Positions 19,706 to 27,968 of a stretch of 64,000 nt of DNA are shown piece after piece (position 1 is the stretch's first letter; each line of letters opens with the position of its first letter). The DNA is from Nocardioides cavernaquae (GTDB lineage Bacteria > Actinomycetota > Actinomycetes > Propionibacteriales > Nocardioidaceae), in contig NZ_QYRP01000002.1 of the NCBI RefSeq assembly GCF_003600895.1, forward strand, positions 2,170,001-2,234,000, read 5' to 3'. The position numbers and the translations under genes were made by a program. Below the pieces are notes generated by a model, which saw only the letters and a list, made by a program, of their open reading frames with translations, did no database searches and was not told where the DNA came from.

Positions 19706-20746
19706 TCAGCCCACCAGCTCGATCGCTGCGGTCGCCATCGTGGCGGTCGCCGCGTGGTCGGTCATCAGCAGCGGCACGGCGCGGCACGCCATGCCGAGCG
19801 CCTCGACCTCCGCCACCACGGCCGCGTCGGTCGAGTCGACCAGCCAGCCGTCGAGTACGCCGCCGGCCGAGCGCGCGGCGTACAGCTTCGCGACCCCGGC
19901 GGCCGAGACCTCGACCCCGGTCGCGGTCATCAGCTGCTCGCCCATGGACCCGGTGCTGGCCCCCGCGTTGGCGCTGCCCACGAACCGGTCGCCAATGACA
20001 GGGGAGACACCGACGACCTTCGCGCTCGTCGCCCGCAGCGCGTCGACGATGCCGGGCACGCCGAGGATCGGGCCGAGCGACACGATCGGGTTGGACGGCG
20101 GCAGGATCACGAGGTCCGCCTCCGCGATCGCCGCGAGGACGCCCGGCGCGGGGACGCTCTCGTCCAGACCGATGACGGCGACGGCCTCCGCGGGCACCTC
20201 GGCGTGCAGCCGGACGAAGTACTCCTGGACGTGCACCACGCGGCGACCCGACGGCGCGTCGGGATCGGCGATCGCGACATGCGTCTCGACACGGTCGTCG
20301 GACATGGGGACCAGTCGCACCGTGTCGCCGTACGCCGGCGAGAGCCAGCGCTTGCAGAGCGCTGCGGTGATCTGCGACAGCGGATAGCCCGCCTCGAGCA
20401 TCTGGGTGCGCACCAGGTGGGTGGCGATCTCGCGGTCGCCGAGGGTGAACCAGGTCGGCTCCACGCCATATGCCGCGAGCTCCTCCTGGGCACTGCGGGT
20501 CTCGTTGCGCCTGCCCGACCCGTGCTCGGGGTCGATGCCGTCACCGAGGGTGTACATCACCGCGTCGAGGTCGGGGGAGATCTTGAGACCGTGCATCCAG
20601 ACGTCGTCGGCGGTGTTCGCGACGATCGTCACACGCGCGGTGGGGGAGACGAGGCCGCTGTGGATCCCGTGCAGGAGTCCCTGCAAGAATCGTGCTCCGC
20701 CCGTGCCGCCGGACAGGACCGTGATCGCGTTCAACTGGCTTTCCAT
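19706..20746 (-). CDS. fbiA: Phospholactate/phosphoenolpyruvate transferase of coenzyme F420 synthesis
   Basis: Protein of 346 residues from ATG 20746. CofD/FbiA moves the phosphoenolpyruvate (or phospholactate) group from the guanylylated intermediate to Fo, giving dehydro-F420-0 or F420-0. Signs are the N-terminal ITVLSGGTGGARFLQGLLHG, IVANTADDVWMHGLKISPDL, TYTLGDGI-like DAVMYTLGDGIDPEHGSGR, WFTLGDREIATHL and LPPSNPIVSLGPILGVPG. It is divergent from whiB2 as in mycobacteria (Rv3261/Rv3260c), but no fbiB lies next to it. An in-frame extension to 20890 runs into the regulatory region and lacks family similarity. Function is well supported; the substrate form is inferred from what is known in actinobacteria. 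Confidence 0.94.
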   Translation of the reverse strand: MESQLNAITVLSGGTGGARFLQGLLHGIHSGLVSPTARVTIVANTADDVWMHGLKISPDLDAVMYTLGDGIDPEHGSGRRNETRSAQEELAAYGVEPTWFTLGDREIATHLVRTQMLEAGYPLSQITAALCKRWLSPAYGDTVRLVPMSDDRVETHVAIADPDAPSGRRVVHVQEYFVRLHAEVPAEAVAVIGLDESVPAPGVLAAIAEADLVILPPSNPIVSLGPILGVPGIVDALRATSAKVVGVSPVIGDRFVGSANAGASTGSMGEQLMTATGVEVSAAGVAKLYAARSAGGVLDGWLVDSTDAAVVAEVEALGMACRAVPLLMTDHAATATMATAAIELVG

Positions 20747-20808
20747 GGTGCACAGCCTGCCTGATGCAGGCGATCTGTCCGATCCGTGTGCGTATAGCAG
20801 ATACGGGC

Positions 20809-20838
20809 TTGACTTCCCGGGTATGACAGGCATGTAAT
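20809..20838 (+). promoter_or_regulatory. Candidate whiB2 promoter
   Basis: TTGACT (20809-20814) and TGTAAT (20833-20838) are spaced by 18 bp, about 91 nt before the whiB2 ATG. The 182-bp region between fbiA and whiB2 is the least GC-rich stretch nearby and must hold both divergent promoters. Confidence 0.35.
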
Positions 20839-20928
20839 TCCCATAGTGTTCTTCACACGGGGAAGTCGTGAAGGGCACCGGCCGGGACACATCGTGACCC
20901 GGTGATCAGGGTCGAAAGGGGAGTTCCT

Positions 20929-21186
20929 ATGCGTGAGCTGTACCTGCTCGAGAGCGACGTAGAAGAAATCGGTTGGCAGGAGCGTGCACTGTGCGCCCAG
21001 ACCGACCCGGAGGCCTTCTTCCCGGAGAAGGGCGGCTCCACCCGTGAGGCGAAGAAGGTCTGCCACACGTGTGAGGTGCGCGACGACTGCCTGGAGTACG
21101 CGTTGATGAACGATGAGCGCTTCGGGATCTGGGGCGGTCTGTCGGAGCGTGAGCGTCGCAAGCTGAAGAAGCTCGCGGTCGGATGA
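20929..21186 (+). CDS. whiB2: WhiB-family iron-sulfur regulator, WhiB2/WhmD type
   Basis: Protein of 85 residues. Four cysteines for a [4Fe-4S] cluster: RALCAQ, then VCHTCEVRDDCLEYAL; the turn GIWGG and basic tail RERRKLKKLAVG follow. WhiB2 (WhmD in M. smegmatis, WhiB in Streptomyces) is needed for septation and sporulation, probably by binding the main sigma factor with WhiA. I assign WhiB2 rather than another Wbl paralogue from its divergent position to fbiA, as with Rv3260c/Rv3261. The start ATG 20929 has an AAAGGGGAG ribosome binding site; an upstream in-frame ATG at 20902 is less likely. Confidence 0.93.
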   Translation: MRELYLLESDVEEIGWQERALCAQTDPEAFFPEKGGSTREAKKVCHTCEVRDDCLEYALMNDERFGIWGGLSERERRKLKKLAVG

Positions 21187-21229
21187 GCCCTGACCCGGGC
21201 TGATCCGGCTGGAGCGGTAGGGACACGAC

Positions 21230-21255
21230 CGAGGGGCAGTTAGGGTTTCCCCTCG
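21230..21255. promoter_or_regulatory. Inverted repeat around the -10 box and start of the large GT2 gene
   Basis: CGAGGGG (21230-21236) and CCCCTCG (21249-21255) are perfect 7-bp arms. The 12-nt centre holds TAGGGT (21241-21246), 8 nt before the GTG at 21255, whose first G is the last base of the right arm. This could be an operator or an RNA hairpin. Confidence 0.35.
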
Positions 21256-24077
21256 TGACAGTCACTGCCCTGCTCGTCAGCCATGACGGTGCGCGCTGGT
21301 TGCAGGCGGTCCTCGACGGACTTCGGAGTCAGCTGCACCGCCCGGACCGCGTCCTCGCGGTCGACACCGGCAGCAGTGATGAGTCAGTCGGCCTGCTGAC
21401 CGCTGCGTTGGGGGCCGGCGCTGTCCGGTCACACGCGGGTTCCTTCCCGGAGGCAGTGGCCTCCGCACTGGACGAGATCGACACCGACTGGGTGTGGATC
21501 CTCCACGACGACTCGAACCCGGCGCCCGAGGCGCTGGGTGTCCTCCTGGCCGCCGCCCGCGAGCGCGGCGCGGCCGTCGTCGGACCGAAGCTGCGGGAGT
21601 GGCCCTCCCTGCGGCGCCTCCTCGAGGTGGGCGTGACCATCTCCGCCACCGGCCGCCGCGAGACCGGCCTCGAGCGCGGCGAGTACGACCAGGGCCAGCA
21701 CGACGCGGTCCGCGAGGTGCTCGCGGTCAACACCGCCGGCATGCTGGTGCGCCGCGACGCACTGCTCGCGGTCGGCGGCTTCGACCCGGCCCTGCCGCTC
21801 TACGGCAACGACATCGACTTCGGCTGGCGGATCGCACGCGCCGGCCTCCGCACGATCGTGGCGCCCGAGGCCGTGGTCTTCCACGCCGAGGCCGCCCACC
21901 GCGGCGTACGCCGCAGCGCGCTGTCAGGCCGCCGCACCCGCACGCACCGTTACGAGCGCGAGGCGGCGCTCTACACACTGCTGGCCAACACGGAGGGGCG
22001 CTGGGCCTGGCTCCAGGGGCTCCGTCTCGTGGTCGGGACCCTGCTGCGCAGCATCGGCTTCCTGCTGGCCCGCCAGCCCGGCCACGCCGGCGACGAGCTC
22101 GCCGCGCTGGTGGGTCTGATGGGAGACCTCGGCGCGATCCGCGAGGCCCGTCGCCAGCGCGCCCAGCTCACCGGCGGAGACCCCGCACGCGTACGCCGCC
22201 TGCTCGCGCCGTGGTGGTTGCCCTACCGGCACGGCCTGGACGTCCTCGGTGACTTCGCCAACGCCCTGGCCATCCAGGGGCGCGAGGCGGCTGAGCGGCG
22301 CAAGGAGGCTCGCGCCGCGCGGCTCGGGCTGCCCGAGCGCCCGGTCGAGGAGGACGAGCTCGAGGACGACACCGGCCTGCTCGCCCGCTACCTGACCAGC
22401 CCGCTCGCACTGAGCCTGACCGCGCTCGCCGTGCTGGGCCTCTGGGCGGCCCGCGCGGCACTCGGTCCGCTCGCTGGCGGAGCGCTCTCGCCCGCGCCCT
22501 CCGAGGCGTCCGACTGGTGGGGCCTGGTCGCTCACGGGTGGCACCAGCTCGGCCAGGGCACCGACGCTCCGGCACCTGGCTACCTGCTTCCCTTCGCTGC
22601 CGTGGCCTCGCTGCTCGGCTCGCCGACCCTCGTCATCTCGCTGCTGTTCCTGCTGGCGGTCCCGTTCGCGGGCTGGGGAGCCTGGCGCTTCCTGCGCGCT
22701 GTCGCCGAGCTGGCCACCGGCCGCTCCGACGCGCCGGCCGTCTGCTGGGGCGCCCTCGCGTTCGCCGCGATCCCCGTCGCCAGCGGTGCGTGGGGCCAGG
22801 GCCGGTTCGGTGTCGTCGCCTCCGCTGCTCTGCTCCCGTGGCTCGCCCATGCGGTGACCGGCCTCTTCGAGACCTCCGCCGACCGACGGTGGCGTGCCGC
22901 CTGGCGTGGTGGCGCGCTGCTCACCCTCGTCACCGCGTTCACGCCGGCCGCGTGGCTCGTCGCGGTGCTCGGTGTGCTGGTGCTCCTCGGCCTCGGCCTG
23001 CTGCTCGCGCCCACCGTCGTCCGTGCCGCATCCGTCTGGGCTCCGCTGGTCGTCGTCCTCGTCGTGCCGGCGGTGCTGATGCTTCCCGGCGCTGTCGGGA
23101 TGGTCGGGCACGACCCCGCTGCGCTCTTCCTGGAGGCCGGGCGGCTGGCGCCGACCCCGGGTCCCTGGGACCTCATGTCCGGCCGGCTGGGTGGCATCGG
23201 CGCACCGCACTGGTTCGGCGCGCTGCTGATCATCCCCGGTGTGGTCGCGCTGCTGCGTTCGCGCACGCAGGTGCCCGTACTGGCCTGCTGGATCCTGATC
23301 GCGGTCGCTGCCGTCGTTGCCGCGGTGCTCAGCCGCGTCACGGTCGAGCTGCCGGCCGGCCCGGTCCGCCCGGGCCTCGGTTTCCTCGTCGTCGTCATCC
23401 AGGGCGCCCTGGTCACCGCTGCGGTCGTCGCCGCACAGGGACTGCGCCCCACGCTCGAGCGGCGCTCGCTCTCCTGGCAGCAGGTCGCCGGCGTGGGCGC
23501 TCTCGTTGCCGCGGTCCTGGTCCCTCTCGGAGGCCTCGGCTGGTGGGTCGTCTCCGGTGATGACGAGCTGCACCGTCCGCAGGCGTCCGACGTCCCGGCG
23601 TACATGATCCAGGCGGCCGAGGACGGCCTCGGCCACGGCGTGCTGCTGATCCGCGGCGACGTGCCCCGCGGGCTGACCTGGGAGGTTCACCGTGGCGACG
23701 GAGTCACCCTCGGTGAGGACGAGGTCCTCGCGCTGACCGGCCCCGACGCGCGTGTCGACAAGGCCGTCGCCGACCTCGTCTCCCGCCCGACCCCCGAGGT
23801 GCTCGCGACGCTGACCCGGGAGGGCATCGACTACGTCCTCCTGCCGGCTCCGGCGTCGACCCAGGTCGCCGCCACGCTCGACGCGGCCGATGGCCTGGCG
23901 CAGGCGAGCGCCACCGACCGGCGTACCCGGGCCTGGCAGCTCACGGAAGTCGCCAGCGGCGACGCCATCGCCAGGTCGGGGCCGACCTGGCACGGCGTGC
24001 TCGTGGCGCTTCAGCTGCTCGCCGTGCTGGTCGTCGCCGTGCTCTGTGGTCCCACCCGACGCGAGGAGGACGCATGA
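21255..24077 (+). CDS. Large GT2 glycosyltransferase with C-terminal multi-span membrane domain
   Basis: Protein of 940 residues. The N-terminal GT-A domain (about 1-290) shows VTALLVSHDGARWLQAVLDG, VDTGSSDESVGLLTAAL, WVWILHDDSNPAPEAL and LYGNDIDFGWRIARAGL. From about residue 370 come ten or more hydrophobic segments, e.g. LVISLLFLLAVPFAGWGAW and AAWLVAVLGVLVLLGLGL, then an extracellular part with GIDYVLLPAP and a last segment GVLVALQLLAVLVVAVLCG. It overlaps the DUF5719 gene by ATGA, so the pair probably works together. It resembles actinobacterial envelope glycosyltransferases found next to whiB2; acceptor and sugar unknown. A leaderless start is likely (TAGGGT 8 nt upstream). Confidence 0.85.
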   Translation: MTVTALLVSHDGARWLQAVLDGLRSQLHRPDRVLAVDTGSSDESVGLLTAALGAGAVRSHAGSFPEAVASALDEIDTDWVWILHDDSNPAPEALGVLLAAARERGAAVVGPKLREWPSLRRLLEVGVTISATGRRETGLERGEYDQGQHDAVREVLAVNTAGMLVRRDALLAVGGFDPALPLYGNDIDFGWRIARAGLRTIVAPEAVVFHAEAAHRGVRRSALSGRRTRTHRYEREAALYTLLANTEGRWAWLQGLRLVVGTLLRSIGFLLARQPGHAGDELAALVGLMGDLGAIREARRQRAQLTGGDPARVRRLLAPWWLPYRHGLDVLGDFANALAIQGREAAERRKEARAARLGLPERPVEEDELEDDTGLLARYLTSPLALSLTALAVLGLWAARAALGPLAGGALSPAPSEASDWWGLVAHGWHQLGQGTDAPAPGYLLPFAAVASLLGSPTLVISLLFLLAVPFAGWGAWRFLRAVAELATGRSDAPAVCWGALAFAAIPVASGAWGQGRFGVVASAALLPWLAHAVTGLFETSADRRWRAAWRGGALLTLVTAFTPAAWLVAVLGVLVLLGLGLLLAPTVVRAASVWAPLVVVLVVPAVLMLPGAVGMVGHDPAALFLEAGRLAPTPGPWDLMSGRLGGIGAPHWFGALLIIPGVVALLRSRTQVPVLACWILIAVAAVVAAVLSRVTVELPAGPVRPGLGFLVVVIQGALVTAAVVAAQGLRPTLERRSLSWQQVAGVGALVAAVLVPLGGLGWWVVSGDDELHRPQASDVPAYMIQAAEDGLGHGVLLIRGDVPRGLTWEVHRGDGVTLGEDEVLALTGPDARVDKAVADLVSRPTPEVLATLTREGIDYVLLPAPASTQVAATLDAADGLAQASATDRRTRAWQLTEVASGDAIARSGPTWHGVLVALQLLAVLVVAVLCGPTRREEDA

Positions 24078-25486
24078 GCGGCCAGCTGCCCGGTCGCCTT
24101 CCCGGCCGTCGGATCGCTGATCGGGCCGTCAGGAAGCTCGGTCCCGGCGTGATCATCGCGGTCGCCGCGCCCCTCGTCACGACGGTGGCGCTGCTCGCCC
24201 AGGCGCCCGCGGACACGCAGGTCGACACGGCGACCCACGCCCCGACCCGGCACCCGCTGTCGGCCGTCGACCTCATCTGCCCGCCGTCGTCCCACGGTCC
24301 GGTGACGCTCGGTTCGGTCCGCCCGGACACGGAGGAGCCCGAGGGTTCGCTGACCTGGCGCGTTCCCGGTTCGGACGCCCGCACAACGGTGGCCCTCGCG
24401 GCCGGCGGCACGGCCCAGCTTCCCGACGGGCATGCCCTCCTCCTGCACGGTGACGGTGCCGAGGCGCGTGGCCTCTTCGGCGCGCGGTTCAGCAGCGGCC
24501 GTCCCGCTGCAGCAGAGTGCGCGTCGCCCGCTGGAGTCCGCTGGTTCGTCGGCGCCGGCTCAGGGGCCGCGCACCTCTCGACGCTCACGCTGGCCAACCC
24601 CGACGGAGGCCCCGCGGTCGCCGACGTCACGATCTGGAGCGTGGACGGCAAGCTCGAGCAGATCGAGTCGCGCGGCCTGACCATCCCGGGCGGGCACGTC
24701 TCGACGCTGCCGCTCGAGCGGTTGGCCCCCAACGCGGACGAGCTCGCGGTCCGCGTCGTCGTCGCACGCGGCCGGCTCTCGTCCATGCTCCGTGACGAGT
24801 ACGGCGATGTCGGCGGCCCGGTGCGCACCGACGGACTCCCGGCCTCGGCGACGCCGGCGCGCACCCAGCTGGTTCCTGCGCTCACGCGCAAGGCGTCCTC
24901 GCGGGTCCTCACCCTCGTGAACCCGAGCAGCCACGAGGCCCGGGTCAAGCTGCAGCTCGTCGGGGCGAGGAGCACCTTCACGCCCACCGGGCTGGAGGAG
25001 ATCCGCGTGCCTGCGGGCCGGGTCGTCGTCACGGACCTGACCAAGGCCCTCAGCTCCGTCATCGCGGAGGAGGACGTCGCGCTCCGGCTGGAGTCGACGT
25101 CTCCGGTGACCGCCGGGCTGCGCGAGATCGTGGCGGGCGACCTCCTCCACCACCCTGCCGTTGCCCTGGGCAACGGCTCGACCGCGTCCGTCCTGCCCGC
25201 GGCCGGCACGCGTTCGGTCGTGGTCTCCGCGGGCGCGACCGCAGGCCAGGTCACGTTGACCTGGCCGGGTTCGAGCGCGGCAGCGACCGTTGTGCGCCTG
25301 GCACCGGGCACGAGCCAGGCGTTCGAGGTGCCGAAGGGCGCGACCACGGTCGTGGTGTCGTCGAAGGTCGACTACGTCGCCGCGGTGCGCGTGCAGTCGG
25401 GCGACGGTGCCACGGTGATCCCGCTCCGGCCGCTGCTGTCGGACCTGCTGGTGCCCTCGGTGCGACCGGCCTGGCCGCCGCGCTAG
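24074..25486 (+). CDS. DUF5719 family secreted/membrane-anchored protein
   Basis: Protein of 470 residues. One N-terminal membrane segment (GVIIAVAAPLVTTVALLAQA) follows a basic start, and the rest is probably outside the cell. The body is Ala/Val/Thr-rich beta structure with repeated motifs, such as HLSTLTLANPDGGPAVADVT and RVLTLVNPSSHEARVKLQLV, resembling tandem immunoglobulin-like units; PAGRVVVTDLTKAL follows. No catalytic motif is visible. It overlaps the large GT2 membrane protein (ATGA), which suggests a shared envelope role. Function unknown; the family assignment is from recollection of this conserved neighbour pair. Confidence 0.78.
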   Translation: MSGQLPGRLPGRRIADRAVRKLGPGVIIAVAAPLVTTVALLAQAPADTQVDTATHAPTRHPLSAVDLICPPSSHGPVTLGSVRPDTEEPEGSLTWRVPGSDARTTVALAAGGTAQLPDGHALLLHGDGAEARGLFGARFSSGRPAAAECASPAGVRWFVGAGSGAAHLSTLTLANPDGGPAVADVTIWSVDGKLEQIESRGLTIPGGHVSTLPLERLAPNADELAVRVVVARGRLSSMLRDEYGDVGGPVRTDGLPASATPARTQLVPALTRKASSRVLTLVNPSSHEARVKLQLVGARSTFTPTGLEEIRVPAGRVVVTDLTKALSSVIAEEDVALRLESTSPVTAGLREIVAGDLLHHPAVALGNGSTASVLPAAGTRSVVVSAGATAGQVTLTWPGSSAAATVVRLAPGTSQAFEVPKGATTVVVSSKVDYVAAVRVQSGDGATVIPLRPLLSDLLVPSVRPAWPPR

Positions 25487-25491
25487 CTCGC

Positions 25492-25929
25492 TCAGTCGCC
25501 CTGGTAGCGCGGGTCGACGTCGTCAGCGTCGATGCCGAGCAGGTCGGCGATCTGCTCGACGATCAGCGTGAGCACGAGCGCCTCGAGCTCCTCGCGCCCG
25601 GTCGCGCGATGCTCGATCGGCCGCCGGAAGAGCACCATGCGGTGGGGGCGATCCGGGGTGCCGCGCACCAGCGAGGACAAGGGAGCGGCCTGCTCGCCCC
25701 AGTCCTCGGGCAGCAGCGGCGTGTCCTCGACGGCGTACTCGACCGGGCCGAGCTCCTTGGTCCAGCGACGCTCGACCTCGGTGCCGATGGCGAGCACGAT
25801 CTCGTCGAAGCGCTCCCGCCGGGTCGGTCGTGGCGGCAACGAGCGGACGCCTCCGAGCGAGGGGGGATAGACGGCCGGGCCACGCATGCCACGGCCCCGG
25901 CGGTCCCGGACACGACCTCGCGAACTCAC
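25492..25929 (-). CDS. Zincin-like metallopeptidase family protein lacking HExxH
   Basis: Protein of 145 residues from GTG 25929. It matches the small actinobacterial metallopeptidase family (Rv3259 position): RRERFDEIVLAIGTEVERRW, LGPVEYAVEDTPLLPEDWG, MVLFRRPIEHRA and a C-terminal TLIVEQIADLLGIDADDVDP. Active members of the wider zincin family carry HExxHxxG at this last place; here the site reads VEQIADLLG, so no His ligands remain and peptidase activity is unlikely. TAGGGT on the minus strand ends 6 nt before the start, suggesting a leaderless mRNA. It is divergent from the DUF3499 gene, as in the mycobacterial block. Probable role: binding or regulation, unknown. Confidence 0.8.
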   Translation of the reverse strand: MSSRGRVRDRRGRGMRGPAVYPPSLGGVRSLPPRPTRRERFDEIVLAIGTEVERRWTKELGPVEYAVEDTPLLPEDWGEQAAPLSSLVRGTPDRPHRMVLFRRPIEHRATGREELEALVLTLIVEQIADLLGIDADDVDPRYQGD

Positions 25930-25935
25930 GGCCCA

Positions 25936-26001
25936 ACCCTATGACACCGGGCCATGACACGGGCGAGCCTCAACGGGTCTGTGCAGAACGGGCGGTAGCG
26001 T
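25936..26001. promoter_or_regulatory. Divergent leaderless promoters (metallopeptidase-like and DUF3499 genes)
   Basis: Minus-strand TAGGGT (25936-25941) ends 6 nt before the GTG at 25929; plus-strand TAGCGT (25996-26001) ends 7 nt before the GTG at 26009. Neither start has a ribosome binding site. Confidence 0.5.
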
Positions 26002-26008
26002 CTGCCTC

Positions 26009-26374
26009 GTGAGTCCTGTCCGTCGTTGTTCGCGCACTGCGTGTGGCCGCCCTGCGGTCATGACGCTGACGTACGTGTACGCCGACCAGACCGCGGTCGT
26101 GGGCCCGCTCGCGACCTACGCCGAGCCGCACGCCTACGACCTGTGCGAGGTCCACAGCGAGCGCCTCTCCGCGCCGCGTGGCTGGGAGGTGCTGCGTCTG
26201 GCAGCCGACCCGAGCATGGCGGGGCCCTCCGGTGACGACCTGCTGGCACTCGCGGATGCCGTGCGCGAGGCGGCCCGCCCGATCGTGCCGGCGCCAGTGG
26301 CGCCGCGTCCTGTGGAGGGTGGTCGCGAGACCGGTCGACGAGGACATCTCAGGGTGCTCACCAGCTCCGACTGA
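26009..26374 (+). CDS. DUF3499 family protein
   Basis: Protein of 121 residues. DUF3499 is a conserved actinobacterial family of unknown function (Rv3258c in mycobacteria). Visible features: an N-terminal possible zinc ribbon, RRCSRTACGRPAVMTLTYVY, paired with YDLCEVHSERLSAPRGWEVL, giving three Cys and a His that could bind one metal; the C-terminal third is Pro/Arg-rich and probably disordered. It lies directly before manB (19-bp gap) and divergent from the metallopeptidase-like gene. Start is GTG 26009 with a TAGCGT box 7 nt upstream and no ribosome binding site. Confidence 0.82.
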   Translation: MSPVRRCSRTACGRPAVMTLTYVYADQTAVVGPLATYAEPHAYDLCEVHSERLSAPRGWEVLRLAADPSMAGPSGDDLLALADAVREAARPIVPAPVAPRPVEGGRETGRRGHLRVLTSSD

Positions 26375-26381
26375 CTGGCTA

Positions 26382-26387
26382 TAGGCT
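26382..26387 (+). promoter_or_regulatory. -10 box of manB (leaderless)
   Basis: TAGGCT, within CTATAGGCT, ends 6 nt before the manB ATG at 26394, and no ribosome binding site is present. The same box and spacing occur before 38105 and 59716. Confidence 0.55.
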
Positions 26388-26393
26388 CCAGCC

Positions 26394-27788
26394 ATGTCCG
26401 CGACGCTCTCTCCGGAGAACCTTCACGCCATCTTCAAGGCCTACGACGTCCGCGGTCTCGTGGGCAGCCAGCTCGACGAGGTCCTCACCCGGCGCATCGG
26501 CGCAGCGTTCGTGCAGGTGCTGGGAGTGGACAAGGTGGTCGTCGGCTATGACATGCGGCCCTCCTCGCCCGGCATGGCGGGTGCCTTCGCCGACGGTGCC
26601 GCGCAGGCAGGCGCCGACGTCGTCCTGATCGGCCTGGCCTCGACCGACCAGCTCTACTTCGCTGCCGGGCACCTGGAGATGGCCGGCGCGATGTTCACCG
26701 CCAGCCACAACCCAGCGGCGTACAACGGCATCAAGCTCTGCAAGGCAGGCGCGGCCCCGGTCGGCATGGAGTCGGGCCTCAAGGAGATCCGCGACCTGGT
26801 GCTGAGCGGTTTCGAGCCGGCCGCCGGCATGGGCGGGCGCGTGGGCGAGATCAGCAGCCACGACGTCCTCGAGGCCTACGCGGCGCACCTCCTCTCGCTC
26901 GCCCCGGTCGCCGGCCGCCCGCTCAAGGTTGTCGCCGACGCCGGCAACGGCATGGCCGGTCTCACTGCACCCGCCGTCTTCGAGCGCCTCGGTGCGGGCA
27001 GCAAGGGGCAGATCGAGCTGATCCCGATGTACTTCGAGCTCGACGGCACCTTCCCCAACCACGAGGCCAACCCGATCGAGCCGGACAACCTCGTCGACCT
27101 GCAGAAGCGGGTGCTGTCCGAGGGCGCCGACATCGGCCTGGCCTTCGACGGCGACGCCGACCGCTGCTTCCTCGTCGACGAGCGGGGAGCACTCGTCTCC
27201 CCGTCGACGCTGACCGCGCTGATCGCGGCCCGCGAGCTGCTGCGCGTCCCCGGGTCCACCATCATCCACAACCTGATCACGTCGCGCGCCGTGCCGGAGA
27301 TCGTCACCGAGCTCGGCGGCACCCCGGTCCGCACCCGGGTGGGCCACTCCTTCATCAAGGCCACGATGGCCGAGACCGACGCCATCTTCGGCGGCGAGCA
27401 CAGCGGCCACTTCTACTTCCGCGACTTCTGGCGCGCCGATTCGGGCATGCTCGCCGCGCTCCACGCGCTGGCGGCACTCGCCGAGTCCGGAGGCACTCTC
27501 TCGGAGCTGCTCGCGGAGTACGACCGCTACCCGATGTCCGGAGAGATCAACTCGACGGTCGCCGATCAGGCGGCCGTGATCGCGGAGCTCAAGGCGACCT
27601 ATGCCGACCAGCCGGGCGTGACCATCGACGAGCTCGACGGCATGACCGTCGCGCACACCGACTGGTGGTTCAACGTCCGCGCATCCAACACCGAGCCGCT
27701 GCTGCGCCTCAACGCCGAAGGCAAGGACGAGCCCACGATGACCGCCATCCGCGACGCCGTTCTCGCCGTGATCAGGAGTGACCGATGA
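26394..27788 (+). CDS. manB: Phosphomannomutase / phosphoglucomutase
   Basis: Protein of 464 residues, alpha-D-phosphohexomutase family; converts mannose-6-phosphate to mannose-1-phosphate (and often glucose phosphates). Signs: [18 protein letters not shown] at the start, [12 protein letters not shown], the phosphoserine loop [18 protein letters not shown], the magnesium loop [15 protein letters not shown], the sugar-binding [14 protein letters not shown], and the phosphate-binding [15 protein letters not shown]. It feeds manC in the same window. It overlaps the Trm112-like gene by ATGA, starting an operon of manB, Trm112-like, SIS and DUF808 genes. It corresponds to pmmA/manB Rv3257c. Confidence 0.95.
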   Translation: MSATLSPENLHAIFKAYDVRGLVGSQLDEVLTRRIGAAFVQVLGVDKVVVGYDMRPSSPGMAGAFADGAAQAGADVVLIGLASTDQLYFAAGHLEMAGAMFTASHNPAAYNGIKLCKAGAAPVGMESGLKEIRDLVLSGFEPAAGMGGRVGEISSHDVLEAYAAHLLSLAPVAGRPLKVVADAGNGMAGLTAPAVFERLGAGSKGQIELIPMYFELDGTFPNHEANPIEPDNLVDLQKRVLSEGADIGLAFDGDADRCFLVDERGALVSPSTLTALIAARELLRVPGSTIIHNLITSRAVPEIVTELGGTPVRTRVGHSFIKATMAETDAIFGGEHSGHFYFRDFWRADSGMLAALHALAALAESGGTLSELLAEYDRYPMSGEINSTVADQAAVIAELKATYADQPGVTIDELDGMTVAHTDWWFNVRASNTEPLLRLNAEGKDEPTMTAIRDAVLAVIRSDR

Positions 27789-27964
27789 CCCCGCCACTGA
27801 ACCTCGACCCGCGTCTGCTGGACATCGTCCGCTGCCCCGACTGCCGGGGCCTGCTCGCGCCCGCGGCCGAGGAGCTGGTCTGCCAGGGCTGCGGTCTTGC
27901 CTACCCCGTGCGCGACGACATTCCTGTCCTCCTGGTCGACGAGGCCCGGCAGAGTCGAGGCTGA
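27785..27964 (+). CDS. Trm112-like zinc-ribbon protein
   Basis: Small protein of 59 residues, [20 protein letters not shown] at the start. The Trm112/UPF0434 pattern is clear: [12 protein letters not shown], then [20 protein letters not shown] with two CxxC pairs and the final DEAR. Start ATG 27785 overlaps the manB stop by 4 bases; the next gene begins 4 nt after its stop. Trm112 proteins act as partners of methyltransferases in eukaryotes and archaea; the bacterial role is poorly known. Its fixed place between phosphomannomutase and the SIS protein is shared by actinobacteria, in my recollection. Confidence 0.9.
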   Translation: MTPPLNLDPRLLDIVRCPDCRGLLAPAAEELVCQGCGLAYPVRDDIPVLLVDEARQSRG

Positions 27965-27968
27965 CCCG

